Assembly: GCA_929200295.1 (NCBI GenBank)
Contig: CAKMZE010000008.1
Coordinates: 22,183 to 46,326 of the forward strand
Direction of reading: 5' to 3'
Source of the DNA: an uncultured Alphaproteobacteria bacterium
Lineage (GTDB): Bacteria > Pseudomonadota > Alphaproteobacteria > Rhodobacterales > Rhodobacteraceae
Length of the DNA: 24,144 bases
The notes below the pieces were generated by a model. It made no database searches, was not told where the DNA came from, and was given only the letters and a program-made list of their open reading frames with translations. This document shows, piece after piece, positions 23,335 to 24,144 of this stretch. Each line of letters begins with the position of its first letter. Position 1 is the first letter of the stretch. A program made the translations under genes and the position numbers.

Positions 23335-23585
23335 TTTCACTCATCCTAAACACCTGCTCGTACCGTTACTTATTTTTCTAAGATGATCGTTATGCGTCAA
23401 ATTTGTCCAAGTCGTGACGATTTTAAGAAAAGCTTATTTTTATATGCTTAGGGTTTTTGGTTCTGGTGCATTAGAATTTTGCGCCAGTCTGCACTTTACA
23501 ATTGGATAGGGTGTTATACGGGATAGCCCGTGCGCTGGTCGATTGGGTTTTTGATATCGTTTAGGTAATCGCCCTATTTAATCAC

Positions 23586-24144
23586 ATGCAAAAAACACCC
23601 CCCACACGCCCAACCGATGCGGCCTTGCGCTCTCATCGTTTTGAAACGCTTGATGCCATTCGTGGTGTCACGGTTATTCTGGCGATGCTTGATCATGTGA
23701 AGGTTCAGTTCGTAAGCGATGTGCATGTATTGGTGCCTTTGACACGGTTATCGACACCCGGTTTTGTTATTCTATTCGGTGTGATGATTGAGCTCGCTTA
23801 TTTGTCTAAGCTACGGGCAGGGCGGACGGTGCATTCTGTGCGTCAGCGGATGATGTCGCGTCTTATCACCTGCTGGGCGCTTGCTGTGCTTTTATCGTTT
23901 GCGGCTTTTTCAGCAGGGAATTTGGATTTTGCGCAAGCGTGGCGGTCAGCTGTGGGCCTCGGTTTGGGGCGGTTTAATGAGATCCTTTTGATCTATGCCG
24001 CACTCTTTGCGATTCTAATTGTGATCTTGCCTGTGATCGCGCGGTATGGATCGGTTGTAATCCTTGGGATTGCCGGTGCAGGGTGGCTGTGCCAGCCAGT
24101 TTTTGCTGCAGCATTCCCAGCCCCGCCACAGGCGTTGAACTATC
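23586..24144 (+). CDS. Multi-TM acyltransferase-like membrane protein, 3' end cut by window edge
   Basis: The frame from ATG 23586 is open to the right edge (186 codons). An in-frame TAG lies 21 nt upstream of the ATG, so this is the first possible start, though no good Shine-Dalgarno sequence is seen. The N-terminal RFETLDAIRGVTVILAMLDH fits the D-x-x-R-G and D-H signature shared by acyltransferase-3/OpgC-type and related heparan-glucosaminide acetyltransferase-like membrane proteins. At least five hydrophobic helices follow. The family is certain only to the level of membrane acyltransferase-like; the substrate is unknown. The 251-nt spacer to the CAP gene has one small inverted repeat (ACGGG/CCCGT near 23518-23531) and no clear promoter. 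Confidence 0.75.
   Translation, partial: MQKTPPTRPTDAALRSHRFETLDAIRGVTVILAMLDHVKVQFVSDVHVLVPLTRLSTPGFVILFGVMIELAYLSKLRAGRTVHSVRQRMMSRLITCWALAVLLSFAAFSAGNLDFAQAWRSAVGLGLGRFNEILLIYAALFAILIVILPVIARYGSVVILGIAGAGWLCQPVFAAAFPAPPQALNY

Noticed and set aside
23495..23519. TTTACA and TTATAC as a sigma-70 promoter for the acyltransferase-like gene
   Set aside because: The spacing is about 13 nt, too short for a usual promoter.

Overview
The window looks like chromosomal DNA of a motile alphaproteobacterium of the Rhodobacterales (Roseobacter group). The grounds are the flagellar gene order (fliL, a DUF6468-type gene, motE-like and motA running one way; fliF, fliH, fliN and fliP the other), an IalB-family protein, a class 3 (Rhizobium-type) asparaginase, a short alphaproteobacterial-type PcaB relative, moderate-to-high GC, and a GC-rich intergenic repeat of the kind common in this group. 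The assignment is inferred from gene content; no rRNA or other marker is present.

Layout. (1) 1-6468 is a flagellar block. A leftward operon (fliL, DUF6468-type, motE-like, motA, then an AMIN-like secreted protein that runs off the left edge) diverges from a rightward operon (fliF, fliH-like, fliN, fliP). A CtrA-like box lies in the shared 127-nt intergenic region. (2) 6566-8470 is a leftward set: a 93-aa secreted protein, an unusual two-TM protein with a C-terminal OmpR/PhoB-type winged helix, and a DHDPS-family aldolase. It diverges from an MFS carrier at 8612, and a perfect 21-bp palindrome lies between them. (3) 9988-11133 is a membrane diguanylate cyclase whose ribosome binding site sits inside a 9-bp hairpin. 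It converges on a leftward asparaginase-exonuclease III pair (11168-12966). (4) 13133-17364 is a rightward run: an IalB-family protein, then a tightly coupled set of type II HAD, alpha/beta hydrolase, PLP dehydratase and endonuclease/exonuclease/phosphatase-fold protein. (5) 17383-17513 is a structured segment ending in a strong intrinsic terminator. It is followed by pcaD-like, an internally shortened PcaB-like protein and a Tet-type MFS exporter (17534-20288). (6) 20369-22696 holds a zinc alcohol dehydrogenase and an enolase-superfamily protein. (7) 22708-24144 holds a CAP-domain lipoprotein (leftward) and the start of a multi-TM acyltransferase-like protein cut by the right edge.

How they fit together. 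Region 1 supplies the MS ring, export gate, switch and stator parts of a flagellum, with extra motor proteins typical of alphaproteobacteria. The rest is mostly small-molecule catabolism and transport with local regulators. I see no transposases, phage genes, CRISPR arrays, tRNA or rRNA genes. No stretch longer than about 250 bases lacks a gene. The candidates most worth following are the inverted-topology membrane winged-helix regulator with its secreted neighbour and palindrome, the structured RNA/terminator before pcaD, and the degenerate PcaB-like protein.
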